From positions 124,001-188,000 of the forward strand of contig JAMLHW010000003.1 in the NCBI GenBank assembly GCA_023954475.1: a DNA stretch of 64,000 nt. Reading direction: 5' to 3'. The position numbers were made by a program, and so were the translations under genes. The notes under the pieces are model-generated. The model did no database searches. It was not told the DNA's origin and worked only from the letters and a program-made list of their open reading frames with translations. Of the stretch, positions 1 through 8,809 are shown one piece after another. Positions within the stretch are counted from its first letter, which is position 1. Each line of letters begins with the position of its first letter. The stretch comes from Anaerolineae bacterium. GTDB lineage: Bacteria; Chloroflexota; Anaerolineae; Promineifilales; Promineifilaceae.

Positions 1-166
1 ACAGCGCGTCACACCAGACAATCGTTTCGACCGGAGCGCCTTCCTCCAGCGCCATCAGCACAACACGCAGCCCTTCGACAAAAAAAGCACCCTCACGGAG
101 CCGGTGCTTTTTTTGCTGCAAGCGCCGAATGCGCTTGATCAGGGCGTTCTGCATACTCGTAATCAT
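1..166 (-). CDS. TrmH/SpoU-type RNA 2'-O-methyltransferase, N-terminal fragment
   Basis: This is the first 55 codons of a gene that runs off the left edge. The reading contains KKHRLREGAFFVEGLRVV, the usual start of the substrate-binding domain of SpoU/TrmH methyltransferases, which methylate the ribose 2'-hydroxyl of rRNA or tRNA using SAM. The catalytic knotted domain lies outside the window. The start ATG at 166 overlaps the stop of lon as ATGA, so the two genes are probably translationally coupled. The family call rests on this short conserved stretch only, and the exact substrate (23S rRNA or tRNA) cannot be told. Confidence 0.75.
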   Translation of the reverse strand, partial: MITSMQNALIKRIRRLQQKKHRLREGAFFVEGLRVVLMALEEGAPVETIVWCDAL

Positions 167-2607
167 TCTGGATTGTGCCCGTTGGATGCCGGTGTTTCGG
201 GCGGTAATGGCAACAACGCTGCGTCCAGCACGTCTTCCATGCGGTCTGTCAGGATGAATTCGATGTCTTGACGCAGTCGCTTGGGAATATCGTGCAAGTT
301 GTTTTCATTGCGGCTGGGTATGATGACGATGTCAATGCCCAACCGTCGAGCGGCCAGTGCTTTTTCGCGCACGCCGCCGACCGGCAAGACGCGTCCGCGC
401 AGCGTAATTTCGCCGGTCATGCCGACATTGCGGCGCACGGGACGCCGCGTAAACGCCGAAATCAGAGCCGTCGCCATTGCGATACCGGCTGATGGGCCGT
501 CTTTCGGTACGGAACCTTCCGGGACGTGCAAATGAATATCGGTTTGTTCAAATAGATCTGGATCGATTCCCAGATCCTGGCAGCGACTACGCGTGTAGGT
601 AAGGGCTGCACGCGCACTTTCTTGCATGATGTCGCCTAGTTGTCCGGTGAGTGAAAAGTTGCCTTTTCCAGGCATGAGATTGACTTCGATGGTCAGTATG
701 TCTCCGCCCGCGGCAGTCCATGCCAGCCCGTTGACGAGACCAATTTCATCTTCTGCCCGCAGCATTTCGGCCGAAAAGCGCGGCGGACCGAGCAATTCAA
801 CGATCTTCTTTTCCGTTACACGGCGAGCGACCCGTTTGTGTTCGACAACGCGGCGTGCAATCTTGCGGCACACATTGGCAATTTCGCGCTCCAGATTGCG
901 CACACCCGCTTCATAAGTGTATTGACGGATCAACAGCTTGAGTGCGCTGTCATCGAAGCGCACCCGCTGATCTTCCAGCCCATGCTCGCGCAGTTGACGC
1001 GGAATAATAAAGCGATGGGCAATCTCTAGCTTTTCCTCTTCGAGGTAGCCGGGAAACTCAATGACTTCCATCCGATCCAGCAGCGGTCGTGGAATGGGAT
1101 ACAGTGTATTTGCCGTTGTCAGAAACAGCACATCAGATAAGTCAAAATCCAGTTCGAGATAATGATCCTGAAACGCGACATTTTGTTCAGGATCGAGCAC
1201 TTCCAGCAGGGCCGCTGCCGGATCGCCACGAAAATCCTGGCCGAGTTTGTCGATTTCGTCGAGTATGAATAGCGGATTTCGTGTGCCGGCGCGGCGCATT
1301 GATTGGATGATGCGACCCGGCAAGGCGCCAATATACGTCCGCCGGTGACCGCGAATTTCCGCTTCGTCGCGGATGCCGCCCAAGCTGAGGCGAATGAACT
1401 CGCGATTCAACGATGTGGCTATTGAACGGGCAATGGATGTTTTGCCTGTTCCCGGTGGCCCGACAAAGCACAAAATCGGTGTGCGCATTTCGTCGGGCGC
1501 GATTTGCCGCACGGCGATGTATTCGAGTATGCGTTCCTTTACTTTTTCCAGACCGTAATGGTCTTCGTCCAGCACGCGTTCCGCATGGGCGACATCGAGG
1601 TTGTCTTCACTTAGCGCAGTCCACGGCAAATCGAGAATCCAGTCGACGTAGGTGCGAATGACGCCCATCTCCGGTGACATGGGCGGCATTTTGGAGAGAC
1701 GGGCGATTTCTTTTTCAACCCGTGCGGCCACTGCGGGCGGCAATTCGATCTCGGCGGCCCGTTCGCGCAATTCGACCAATTCCTGGGTGAAAATATCGGA
1801 TTCACCCAGTTCGCCCTGGATGGCGCGCATTTGCTCGCGCAAGAAGTGTTCGCGCTGCGCTTTGTCAATACCTTCCTGTATTTCGGAGTGGATGCGCGTT
1901 TCTGTTTCCAGCAGATCGACTTCGCGGCCAAGCAGTACGCTGACTTCGCGCAGTCGTTCGTATGGGTCGAGGATGCCGAGCAGATGTTGCTTGACGCTGA
2001 CCGGCGTGTCGAGAGTGGAGGCGATAAAGTCGGCCAGCCACCCGGGTTCATCGGCGTTGAGCGCATAGGTGAACGCGTCGTCGGGCATTTTGCGGTTGAG
2101 TTCGACAACGTCTTCATACAAGTCGAGAACGGCACGCATCAATGCTTCGGTGTTTTGGTTCCAACCGTCAGATTCTACGAGTGGGCGGACGCGGACACGG
2201 ATGTAGGGGTTCCATTGTACAAATTCGACGATTTCAACGCGGCGTGCCCCTTGACTGAGGACGCTGGAACTGTTGTCGGGCAGGCGAATGATTCGGCCGA
2301 TTTGGACTTCTGTGCCGATTGCATAAATGCCGTTGGCATCCGGGCTGGGTTCTTCACTGTTTTTTTGCGCACCAACGATCAACGTCTCGCCATTGGCAGT
2401 TGCTGCCTGTAATGCTGCCAACGATCGATCTCGGCCGACAAACAACGGCGTCACAATATGCGGATAGAGAACAATGCCGCGCAACGGCATGAATGGCCGT
2501 TCATAACAGCCGTCCTCGTCCAGAATCTCATCTGGAAACGTATCAGCAAACGCGAGCGCCTCTTCCAGCAGATCAAGCTCGTCAGGATAATCTAGCGGGT
2601 TGTCCAT
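163..2607 (-). CDS. lon: ATP-dependent Lon protease
   Basis: Cytoplasmic AAA+ serine protease for damaged and regulatory proteins, about 814 residues and full length for the family. An N-terminal LON substrate domain starts near residue 40 (FMPLRGIVLYP). It is followed by a coiled linker, an AAA+ module with Walker A GPPGTGKT near 383, and a protease domain with nucleophile Ser near 706 (PKDGPSAG) and partner Lys near 749 (GGVREK). The frame is open 26 codons further upstream, but ATG 2607 has a GGAG five bases before it and gives the normal family N-terminus. The stop overlaps the next gene (ATGA). Confidence 0.97.
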   Translation of the reverse strand: MDNPLDYPDELDLLEEALAFADTFPDEILDEDGCYERPFMPLRGIVLYPHIVTPLFVGRDRSLAALQAATANGETLIVGAQKNSEEPSPDANGIYAIGTEVQIGRIIRLPDNSSSVLSQGARRVEIVEFVQWNPYIRVRVRPLVESDGWNQNTEALMRAVLDLYEDVVELNRKMPDDAFTYALNADEPGWLADFIASTLDTPVSVKQHLLGILDPYERLREVSVLLGREVDLLETETRIHSEIQEGIDKAQREHFLREQMRAIQGELGESDIFTQELVELRERAAEIELPPAVAARVEKEIARLSKMPPMSPEMGVIRTYVDWILDLPWTALSEDNLDVAHAERVLDEDHYGLEKVKERILEYIAVRQIAPDEMRTPILCFVGPPGTGKTSIARSIATSLNREFIRLSLGGIRDEAEIRGHRRTYIGALPGRIIQSMRRAGTRNPLFILDEIDKLGQDFRGDPAAALLEVLDPEQNVAFQDHYLELDFDLSDVLFLTTANTLYPIPRPLLDRMEVIEFPGYLEEEKLEIAHRFIIPRQLREHGLEDQRVRFDDSALKLLIRQYTYEAGVRNLEREIANVCRKIARRVVEHKRVARRVTEKKIVELLGPPRFSAEMLRAEDEIGLVNGLAWTAAGGDILTIEVNLMPGKGNFSLTGQLGDIMQESARAALTYTRSRCQDLGIDPDLFEQTDIHLHVPEGSVPKDGPSAGIAMATALISAFTRRPVRRNVGMTGEITLRGRVLPVGGVREKALAARRLGIDIVIIPSRNENNLHDIPKRLRQDIEFILTDRMEDVLDAALLPLPPETPASNGHNPE

Positions 2608-2759
2608 CCACACTCCAAATAACTCAAGATGTGGGCTTGATTGTAGACAGTCCTGTGGAATTGGCAAGAGGAGCATGAGGCGCATCGGTGCAAGAAGCGG
2701 CTTGGGGAGATAATTTCACGTTGAGTAAACGGAAGACCACACTATTAGGTTGGCGTGCG

Positions 2760-2788
2760 TTGACAGCCGTTGTAGGCCACGCTATAGT
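2760..2788 (+). promoter_or_regulatory. Sigma-70-type promoter for the small membrane protein gene
   Basis: A TTGACA box at 2760-2765 and TATAGT at 2783-2788 are separated by 17 bases. They lie about 30 bases before the gene at 2818, which has its own AAGGAG ribosome-binding site. The two boxes differ from consensus by one base in total. Confidence 0.7.
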
Positions 2789-2817
2789 CCCTACGCATTG
2801 TATAAGGAGCCAACTGT

Positions 2818-3192
2818 ATGGAAGCTTTAATCCAGATTCACGGTGCACTGGCCCAGACTGTCTGGTTGTTTATGCTTGTTCTGGGTGTGTGGGGATTATA
2901 TCGAGCCATCCGCGGCTACGGTGTTGGGGCAAGCTATCTCGGTGCACTGGCAATTGGCGGTATACTCATCGCGCTGCAAGGATTGTTGGGCGTCATCTTG
3001 TGGTTAGGCAGTCCGGTTCGCCCGGAGCGTTTTGAATTGCATGTGTTGTACGGCGCTTTTGCTGTCGTTTTTCTGCCGTTTTTGTTTGCCTATATTAAAG
3101 GCGACGATACCAATCGCGGCCAGTGGGTGTATGCATTCGGCACGCTTTTTCTGTTCTGGATGATGTTGCGCCTCGTCGATATTTCGGGTTAG
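2818..3192 (+). CDS. Four-helix integral membrane protein, function unknown
   Basis: A 124-residue protein that is almost entirely membrane-spanning: four hydrophobic helices separated by short loops (RAIRGYG, GSPVRPERF, KGDDTNRG). I do not recognise a characterised family. Histidines in the first helix (IHGALAQ) and at the start of the third (LHVLYGA) could bind haem or a metal, but this is a guess. An AAGGAG ribosome-binding site eight bases before ATG 2818 fixes the start. Its stop comes just before the threonine dehydratase gene, so the two are likely co-transcribed. Confidence 0.75.
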   Translation: MEALIQIHGALAQTVWLFMLVLGVWGLYRAIRGYGVGASYLGALAIGGILIALQGLLGVILWLGSPVRPERFELHVLYGAFAVVFLPFLFAYIKGDDTNRGQWVYAFGTLFLFWMMLRLVDISG

Positions 3193-3218
3193 AGAACCGG
3201 GTGATCGTCACCTCTAAT

Positions 3219-4193
3219 ATGTCTATGTTTGATCACTTGATTCCTCAACGCGTCGCTGAAGCAACTGCGCGTATTCACGGTATAGCCCATGTTACGCCGG
3301 TATTGACCTCGCGTACACTCAATGCACGCGCCGGAAGTGCTGTGTTTCTCAAGTGCGAAAATCTGCAGCGTGTTGGCGCGTTCAAATTTCGCGGCGCGTA
3401 TAATGCGGTTAGCCGATTGGATGACGGCACGCGTGCCAAAGGCGTCATCACGCATTCGAGCGGCAACCATGCGCAGGGATTGGCGCTGGCATCCAAATTA
3501 CTCGGTGTGCCTTGCACGATTGTGATGCCGGACAATGCGCCGGCAGTGAAAAAGGCGGCGACAGCGGGCTATGGGGCGACGATTGTGCAATGTGCTCCGA
3601 TTGACCGCGAACGGGTGGCGTTGCAGTTGGCACAGGCCAACGAGTACACCTTGATCCATCCTTACGATAACGGCAACATTATTGCCGGAGCGGGTACGGC
3701 TGCATGGGAGCTGTTTGATCAAGTCGGCGAGCTGGACTATTTATTCGTGCCGGTTGGGGGTGGGGGCTTGATCAGTGGCAGTGCATTGGCGGCTGTAGAG
3801 CGGTCGCCCGGCTGCCGGGTTATCGGCGTAGAGCCGGAATCGGCCGATGATGCCAATCAATCATGGCGCAACGGTACCGTCACGACCCTGGATGTAGTGC
3901 CGGACACACTGGCCGACGGCTTGCGCACGCGCTTCATCGGCGAGCGCAATCTGTTTGTGATGCAGCGCTATGTGAGCGATATGACGACGGTCAGCGAGGT
4001 TGCCATTCAGGTGACACTGCGATTTGTCTGGGAGCGGATGAAGATCATCATCGAGCCGAGCAGCGCGGTGGCATTGGCACCGGTCTTGCTGGGAACCTAT
4101 CCGGTGCGAGGTCGTGTCGGTGTCTTGATCAGCGGCGGCAATGTTTCGTGGGATGTGGTCTGCCGTTTTTTGTCTATTGATCGAGTATCGTGA
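3219..4193 (+). CDS. Threonine/serine dehydratase, PLP-dependent
   Basis: Fold-type II PLP enzyme that deaminates threonine to 2-oxobutyrate (or serine to pyruvate). Visible landmarks are the Schiff-base lysine in AFKFRGA, the substrate loop SSGNHAQG, the phosphate loop PVGGGGLISG and a C-terminal SGGN. At about 324 residues it has no ACT regulatory domain, so it resembles the catabolic/serine-racemase type rather than feedback-inhibited IlvA. The start is uncertain: ATG 3219, ATG 3225 and GTG 3201 are all possible, and none has a strong ribosome-binding site. The end overlaps the convergent rhomboid gene by 20 bases. Confidence 0.9.
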   Translation: MSMFDHLIPQRVAEATARIHGIAHVTPVLTSRTLNARAGSAVFLKCENLQRVGAFKFRGAYNAVSRLDDGTRAKGVITHSSGNHAQGLALASKLLGVPCTIVMPDNAPAVKKAATAGYGATIVQCAPIDRERVALQLAQANEYTLIHPYDNGNIIAGAGTAAWELFDQVGELDYLFVPVGGGGLISGSALAAVERSPGCRVIGVEPESADDANQSWRNGTVTTLDVVPDTLADGLRTRFIGERNLFVMQRYVSDMTTVSEVAIQVTLRFVWERMKIIIEPSSAVALAPVLLGTYPVRGRVGVLISGGNVSWDVVCRFLSIDRVS

Positions 4194-4785
4194 TTTCGAA
4201 TTCGTCATTGGATTCGGCCGAATGGCGATTCACATACCACGCTGCGAAGATGCCACCGAAAAAGCCAAACAAATGCCCTTGCCACGAGACGCCCATGCGT
4301 CCGGGAAAGATGCCAAAATCCGTGCTGCCGTAAATTAATAGGACGAAGACAGCCACGGCAATCGAGCGCGGGCTGCGTTCAAAAACGCCATTGAGCAGCA
4401 AATATCCCAAATAGCCAAAAATCAAAATACTTGCGCCTAAATGGACTGAATTGGTGGGGCCGATCAGCCAGGTACCCAGACCACCGATGATAATGATTGA
4501 CGCTGTCACGATCAGAAAGCGGCGCAATCCTTGCATCAGTACAAGGAAGCCGAGGATCAAAAAGGGTACCGTGTTTGCCAGCAAATGGCCGAAACCGACG
4601 TGCAGGAAGGGGGCAAAAGCGACGTTGCGCAGGCCTTCAAGTGTGCGGGGGCGGATGCCGTAGCTATCTAGTTGGACAGGTGCAACGGCGTCAAAAAGCT
4701 CCACAAACCACATAAAGGCAACCAGGCCACCGAGGATGAAGAGAATGGTGCGCAGGGTGTCGTATTGTGCTGGTCGATCGTTCAT
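4174..4785 (-). CDS. Rhomboid family intramembrane serine protease
   Basis: Membrane-embedded serine protease with six or so hydrophobic helices. Key residues are visible: the HVGFGHLLANT helix, the nucleophile in HLGASILIFG (GxS), and the catalytic histidine in WQGHLFGFFGG. I start at ATG 4785, which is preceded by GGGAGAAACC, rather than at the in-frame ATG four codons upstream that contains this ribosome-binding site. Substrates are unknown. It converges with the threonine dehydratase and the stop codons overlap. Confidence 0.9.
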   Translation of the reverse strand: MNDRPAQYDTLRTILFILGGLVAFMWFVELFDAVAPVQLDSYGIRPRTLEGLRNVAFAPFLHVGFGHLLANTVPFLILGFLVLMQGLRRFLIVTASIIIIGGLGTWLIGPTNSVHLGASILIFGYLGYLLLNGVFERSPRSIAVAVFVLLIYGSTDFGIFPGRMGVSWQGHLFGFFGGIFAAWYVNRHSAESNDEFEITILDQ

Positions 4786-5011
4786 GGTTTCTCCCATTTA
4801 GAAGCGGCGCAGGCTCGTTTCGTTTTCGGCCGAAAGCCGCGTATGAACCAATACGCAAACAGTGCTTGATAGTTGCACAGAGCCTGGCGTGACGCACGAG
4901 GTCTGTCATTGTTAATTTGTGACATTTAGCAGTCGCCAAGCGAGGCAAGCTCCATTATGCTGTGATCAAGTGAGGAATAGCGCCGTTGGTGTACGGCTGG
5001 CGGAGGCAAGT

Positions 5012-5467
5012 ATGTACAAACACATTTTGGTTCCTTTGGATGGTTCTGAATTTGCCGAAAAGGCGCTGCCCCAGGCAGTTGAACTGGCCCGGCGATTTGA
5101 AAGCCGGGTGACTTTGATGACGATTGTCCCTCCGCCACAATTGGCAGCCGGCGGATTTATCCCGGATTCGGCCGAATTGTATCAGCGGCTACGCGGTGCC
5201 GCGTATACGGAAGCTGACACCTATTTGAACGCGCAGGCTGACAAATTGCGCGAGCACAATATCGACGTTGAGCACCGCGTCGTTGAAGGTGAGCCGGTTG
5301 CCGAATGTATTCTGGACACGTGCGAAAATAGTGATATTGACACGATTGTCATGTGTACGCATGGTCGCAGCGGCATTCGGCGGTGGGTATTCGGCAGCGT
5401 TGCCGAAAAATTGTTGCGTGGAACTGATTTGCCGGTCGTTTTGGTGCGACCTCAAGGCGACGACTGA
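5012..5467 (+). CDS. Universal stress protein UspA, single domain
   Basis: A 151-residue Usp-fold protein. It begins KHILVPLDGSEFAEKAL and ends with the nucleotide-binding loop THGRSGIRRWVFGSVAEKLL, matching the G-2x-G-9x-G(S/T) pattern of ATP-binding Usps. ATG 5012 has GGAGG six bases upstream. It is followed 68 bases later by a two-domain Usp. The 214-base upstream region holds an inverted repeat TGTCA-N11-TGACA (4904-4924) that may be an operator. Confidence 0.93.
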   Translation: MYKHILVPLDGSEFAEKALPQAVELARRFESRVTLMTIVPPPQLAAGGFIPDSAELYQRLRGAAYTEADTYLNAQADKLREHNIDVEHRVVEGEPVAECILDTCENSDIDTIVMCTHGRSGIRRWVFGSVAEKLLRGTDLPVVLVRPQGDD

Positions 5468-5534
5468 CCAGGATTGCTGCGTCAATTTGTGTTGTAATGC
5501 GACAGAGACTGCCACACTGGGAGTGAGGGATACT

Positions 5535-6356
5535 ATGTTTGAGAAAATACTCGTTCCACTTGATGGGTCAAAATTGGCTGAATTTGCGCTTCATCATGCG
5601 TGCAAGCTGCAGCCGCGTGAGCTAATTCTCTTGCGCGTGCCGGTGCCACAGCCGGTTCAGTTAGACGTGCTGGCGGGTTACAGTTGGCTGCCAAGTGATG
5701 ACAAGATTGATTTGGCACGCGCAGAGGCGGCTGATTATCTACGCGACGTGGTCAATCAGATGATGACACCGTGTCCGGTGCGCACACTGGTCAGTTCAGG
5801 TGATGAAGCCAGCGTGATTATCGATTCGGCCGAAAGTGAGAATGTCGATCTCATTGTCATGTCAACGCACGGCTATTCAGGTCTGACGCGCTGGATTTTG
5901 GGTAGTGTTACCGAACGCGTCTTGCGACAGGCACCGTGTCCGGTGCTGGCTGTGCGCGATGATATGGCGCTCGACAACATTATCATCACCGTAGATGGTT
6001 CACAGCATGCTGAATCGGCCGTGGTGCCCGGCCTGGAAGTCGCCCGCCTGCTTGATGGTCAGGTAGCGTTCCTCTATGTTACAAATGAAAGGCAGCACGC
6101 TGAGGCATACGTCAATCAGCTCACTGAAAGGCATCTAAATGGGCCGGTTGTTGTTTCTGGTTCTGTTTTGTCAGGAAAGCCGGCTGATGCGATTCTGGAA
6201 CATGCGGAAAACGTAGCGGCTGACTTGATTGTGATGGCGACACACGGACGTACCGGGCTGCGTCGTTGGGTATACGGCAGCGTAACGGAGAAGGTGTTGC
6301 GCGGCGCTCAAAGCGCACTCATGGTTGTCCGGGTACCTTCCGACGTTTTGATGTAG
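5535..6356 (+). CDS. Tandem-domain universal stress protein
   Basis: A 273-residue protein made of two Usp domains (about 1-140 and 145-273). Each domain ends with an ATP-binding loop (STHGYSGLTRWILGSVTE and ATHGRTGLRRWVYGSVTE). The first begins EKILVPLDGSKLAE, the second NIIITVDGSQHAE. ATG 5535 lies after GAGTGAGG and gives the canonical N-terminus; a longer open frame upstream overlaps the preceding usp gene and is not credible. It is probably co-transcribed with that gene as a stress-response pair. Confidence 0.93.
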   Translation: MFEKILVPLDGSKLAEFALHHACKLQPRELILLRVPVPQPVQLDVLAGYSWLPSDDKIDLARAEAADYLRDVVNQMMTPCPVRTLVSSGDEASVIIDSAESENVDLIVMSTHGYSGLTRWILGSVTERVLRQAPCPVLAVRDDMALDNIIITVDGSQHAESAVVPGLEVARLLDGQVAFLYVTNERQHAEAYVNQLTERHLNGPVVVSGSVLSGKPADAILEHAENVAADLIVMATHGRTGLRRWVYGSVTEKVLRGAQSALMVVRVPSDVLM

Positions 6357-6363
6357 GTTTGGC

Positions 6364-6424
6364 GGTGACAGTCACGCGGGAAACCGGCCAGTTTGGGCCT
6401 GTTTTGGGCGATGTGACTGTCACC
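6364..6424. repeat. 12-bp perfect inverted repeat between convergent genes
   Basis: GGTGACAGTCAC at 6364-6375 pairs exactly with GTGACTGTCACC at 6413-6424 across a 37-base loop. It lies between the convergent usp and CBS genes, so it could be a bidirectional terminator. However, it has no T-run and it carries the same GTGAC/GTCAC core found repeatedly upstream of the CBS gene. Confidence 0.6.
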
Positions 6425-6440
6425 GAAGTCGTGACGACAA

Positions 6441-6890
6441 TCAGGCGACTGCGGCCATACGCTCTTCATGCCACTCGTTGCGCACGACCATGCGGAAAAT
6501 ATCGGATTCGGTGATAATGCCGACCAATTGATCGTCTTCGTCTACTACGGGTAGTCCGCTGACTTTGTTGTCGAGCATGGTTTTTGCGGCGTCGCCAATG
6601 GTTGTATTCGGCCGAATCACGACCGGCTTGTTCGTCATTACCGAGCTGACCTTCAGTCTGGCCAGCAAGTAGTTAAGCTCCCACACACTCAGGGAGGTAG
6701 CAGGCGATGCTTCGGCGCCGCGTACATCACCCAATGTCAATATACCTATCAATTTGCCGTTTGCATCGACGACGGGTAGGCGGCGAAACCCGTTTGCTTT
6801 CATAATTTGATGTGCTTCGGGCAGTGACGTGTCAGAGGTAACGGTTACAACATTGCGCGACATCCAATCTTGAACTAATTCTCGCTTCAT
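6441..6890 (-). CDS. CBS domain-pair protein
   Basis: About 149 residues containing two CBS motifs (Bateman module): residues about 8-60 (DWMSRNVVTVTSDTSLPEA, GFRRLPVVD, LIGILTLGDV) and about 85-140 (SVMTNKPVVIRPNTTIGD, GLPVVDEDDQLVGIITESD). Such stand-alone modules sense adenine nucleotides. I chose ATG 6890 (MKRELVQDW), preceded by AGGAAAAAATTG, over upstream in-frame starts that encode non-conserved residues. A second CBS gene is encoded divergently at 7191. Confidence 0.9.
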   Translation of the reverse strand: MKRELVQDWMSRNVVTVTSDTSLPEAHQIMKANGFRRLPVVDANGKLIGILTLGDVRGAEASPATSLSVWELNYLLARLKVSSVMTNKPVVIRPNTTIGDAAKTMLDNKVSGLPVVDEDDQLVGIITESDIFRMVVRNEWHEERMAAVA

Positions 6891-6960
6891 CAATTTTTTC
6901 CTCGTGGTGTTCATCTGTGCCATATACATAGCGTTCCACACTTGCATTGTAGGGAGTATT

Positions 6961-7061
6961 GTCACCGGAAACAATACCGAATGTCATCTGGTCAGTATGA
7001 AGGATGTCACCGGCTCAGGTGACGAAAAGTGGTCAATCGTCACTGCAATCATGTGACATTT
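6961..7061. promoter_or_regulatory. Divergent control region rich in GTCAC/GTGAC half-sites
   Basis: Between the divergent CBS genes there are GTCACC at 6961, the inverted repeat GTCACC-N6-GGTGAC (7006-7023), and GTCAC-N9-GTGAC (7039-7057) leading into TGTGACATTT (7052-7061). That last string also occurs upstream of the first usp gene (4918-4927). The arrangement suggests binding sites for a shared dimeric regulator, but no regulator is identified. Confidence 0.45.
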
Positions 7062-7190
7062 GCTACAATAATACAACTATCTTTTTGTGTAAACTATATG
7101 AAAAGCGGATGAAAGCAGAAGGTTGAAGCATGAAAAACTACTGCCTTTTTTGGCTTTTATCCATCCGCCTATACCCAGAAGGAGGCCATC

Positions 7191-7601
7191 ATGTTGACAG
7201 TCAGCGATTTAATGACGTTTAATCCGAAAACTGTAACGCCAATGACACCGCTGACCGAGATTCGGCGTTTGATGCGGGCAGAGGGGTGCCGCCATTTGCC
7301 GGTGGTTGAAAATGGGCGGTTGATCGGCATCATCACCGATCGGGATTTGCGCGCAGTTGTCAACACGCCTGTTTTCGCTGTTGGTTCGGCCGAAACAGTG
7401 ATGACGAGCAATCCGATTACTGTTTCACCCGGCACGCCCGCTCATCGTGCTGCCGAGATGCTCAACCTGTACAAATTCAACTCGCTACCCGTTGTCGATC
7501 ATGGTGTCCTGGTGGGGATTGTCACGTCCTCTGATTTTCTGGCACAGTTTACCGAACACGAACTGCGCAGTGATTTTGATTACAGCCCGGGTGAATTCTG
7601 A
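7191..7601 (+). CDS. CBS domain-pair protein
   Basis: A 136-residue Bateman module with CBS1 at about 1-60 (LMTFNPKTVTPMTPLTEI, RHLPVVENGRLIGIITDRD) and CBS2 at about 70-125 (VMTSNPITVSPGTPAH, SLPVVDHGVLVGIVTSSD). A strong AGAAGGAGG lies seven bases before ATG 7191. It has the same architecture as the divergent gene at 6441-6890 but is not a recent copy, since the sequences differ throughout. A role in energy or nucleotide sensing is known for the family, not shown here. Confidence 0.92.
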   Translation: MLTVSDLMTFNPKTVTPMTPLTEIRRLMRAEGCRHLPVVENGRLIGIITDRDLRAVVNTPVFAVGSAETVMTSNPITVSPGTPAHRAAEMLNLYKFNSLPVVDHGVLVGIVTSSDFLAQFTEHELRSDFDYSPGEF

Positions 7602-7622
7602 TTGCACTTTTTCGGCCGATAG

Positions 7623-7695
7623 TTGTCTTTGCCCAATTGCCCTGTATGATTAAGAGGTATCCTCTATTGTCATGTCCGCCAAAACCTGACGGACA
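7623..7695 (+). promoter_or_regulatory. Probable promoter and hairpin-bearing leader of the DHOD-like gene
   Basis: TTGTCT (7623-7628) and TATGAT (7645-7650) are 16 bases apart. The leader that follows holds two small hairpins, AGAGG-TAT-CCTCT (7653-7665) and TGTCCG...CGGACA (7673-7695), before the ribosome-binding site at about 7722. Confidence 0.4.
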
Positions 7696-7734
7696 GTTGA
7701 TTCAAACTATCATACGAGGTTGCGGAGACACCAT

Positions 7735-8727
7735 ATGGCAGACTTGAGTGCCCATTACCTGGGCCTTTCGCTTCAATCCCCCATCGTTGTATCCTCCTGT
7801 CCCTTATGCCGTAATATCGACGACATGCTACGCATGGAAGCCGCCGGCGCAGGGGCGGTTATATTGCCATCATTGTTTGAGGAACAGCTCGAAATCGAAG
7901 ACCTCAACCTGCAATATTATCTGGCTCATGACCGGGGTTCCTTACCGGATGCTCTCAAGCATATTCCGGAGATGAGTGAATACAACAAGGGGGCGGACGG
8001 CTATTTATCGCTGCTCTATCGCGCACAACAGGCGCTGCAAATTCCCGTCATTGCCAGCTTGAATGGCACATCGACAGGGGGCTGGGTACGCTACGCCAAG
8101 CTGCTGGAAGCGGCCGGTGCGGCTGCACTGGAACTCAATGTCTATTACATGCCTACAACGAGCAATGTGACAGGTGCACAGATCGAACAGCGCTATCTCG
8201 ATCTGGTGCAACAGGTTGTAGGCACAGTCGCGATTCCGGTGTCTATCAAATTGAGTCCCTATTTCAGCGCTACGGCACATATGGCGCTGAAATTGGTTGA
8301 GGCAGGGGCAGACGGACTGGTTTTGTTTAATCGGTTTTATCAGCCGGATATTGATTTGGATACAGAAATGGTGACGCCTAACTTGCAGTTGAGTGATTCG
8401 GCCGAATTGCGGCTGCGGTTGCGCTGGGTCGCTATGTTGTATGGACAGGTCAAGGTAGACATGGCGATTACGGGGGGCGTGCATTCGGCCGAGGATGCGC
8501 TCAAGTCTTTGCTTGCCGGTGCCAACGTGGCGATGGTTGCATCAACCTTGTTGCGCAATGGCATTCCCCATATCCGCACCATAATAGACGGCATGAACCA
8601 GTGGATGGATGAGCGTGAGTATGACTCAATCGGCCGAATTCGCGGCAAACTCAGCCAACGGCGCGTTTCCAATCCGTCCGCTTACGAGCGTGCCAACTAC
8701 ATGCAAGTTCTCCAATCTTACCGTTAA
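7735..8727 (+). CDS. Dihydroorotate dehydrogenase-like flavoprotein
   Basis: A 330-residue TIM-barrel protein of the FMN-dependent dihydroorotate dehydrogenase superfamily. Landmarks are SPIVVSSCPL at the N-terminus, IPVIASLNGTSTGGW, PVSIKLSPYF, and the FMN phosphate-binding end ITGGVHSAEDALKSLLAGA. It belongs to the stand-alone DHOD-like group found outside pyrimidine operons, so pyrD function should not be assumed. ATG 7735 follows GCGGAGACACC; two short in-frame extensions upstream have no ribosome-binding site. No pyrimidine genes are nearby. Confidence 0.85.
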   Translation: MADLSAHYLGLSLQSPIVVSSCPLCRNIDDMLRMEAAGAGAVILPSLFEEQLEIEDLNLQYYLAHDRGSLPDALKHIPEMSEYNKGADGYLSLLYRAQQALQIPVIASLNGTSTGGWVRYAKLLEAAGAAALELNVYYMPTTSNVTGAQIEQRYLDLVQQVVGTVAIPVSIKLSPYFSATAHMALKLVEAGADGLVLFNRFYQPDIDLDTEMVTPNLQLSDSAELRLRLRWVAMLYGQVKVDMAITGGVHSAEDALKSLLAGANVAMVASTLLRNGIPHIRTIIDGMNQWMDEREYDSIGRIRGKLSQRRVSNPSAYERANYMQVLQSYR

Positions 8728-8755
8728 CCATTCGATCACCCACCTGCAGGATCAC

Positions 8756-8790
8756 AAAGAGGGTAGACGCTCTAGGCGCCTACCCTCTTT
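8756..8790 (+). terminator. Hairpin terminator after the DHOD-like gene
   Basis: AAAGAGGGTAG pairs with CTACCCTCTTT (11 bp), continued by CGC/GCG around a five-base loop. The T-rich 3' arm ends in CTCTTT, giving a plausible intrinsic terminator 28 bases after the stop codon. A ribosome-binding site and a 15-codon frame follow directly. Confidence 0.6.
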
Positions 8791-8809
8791 GCTTGAAAAG
8801 GAGAAAACC

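Noticed and set aside
80-114. Perfect terminator-like hairpin AAAAAAAGCACC/GGTGCTTTTTTT
   Set aside because: It lies inside the coding sequence of the 2'-O-methyltransferase fragment (encoding QQKKHRLREGAFF), so it is most likely a by-product of the codons.
1831-2412. Long open frames opposite lon and other genes (for example 1831-2412 plus, 50342-51010 minus)
   Set aside because: They are antisense to strongly conserved genes, lack ribosome-binding sites and show no family resemblance.
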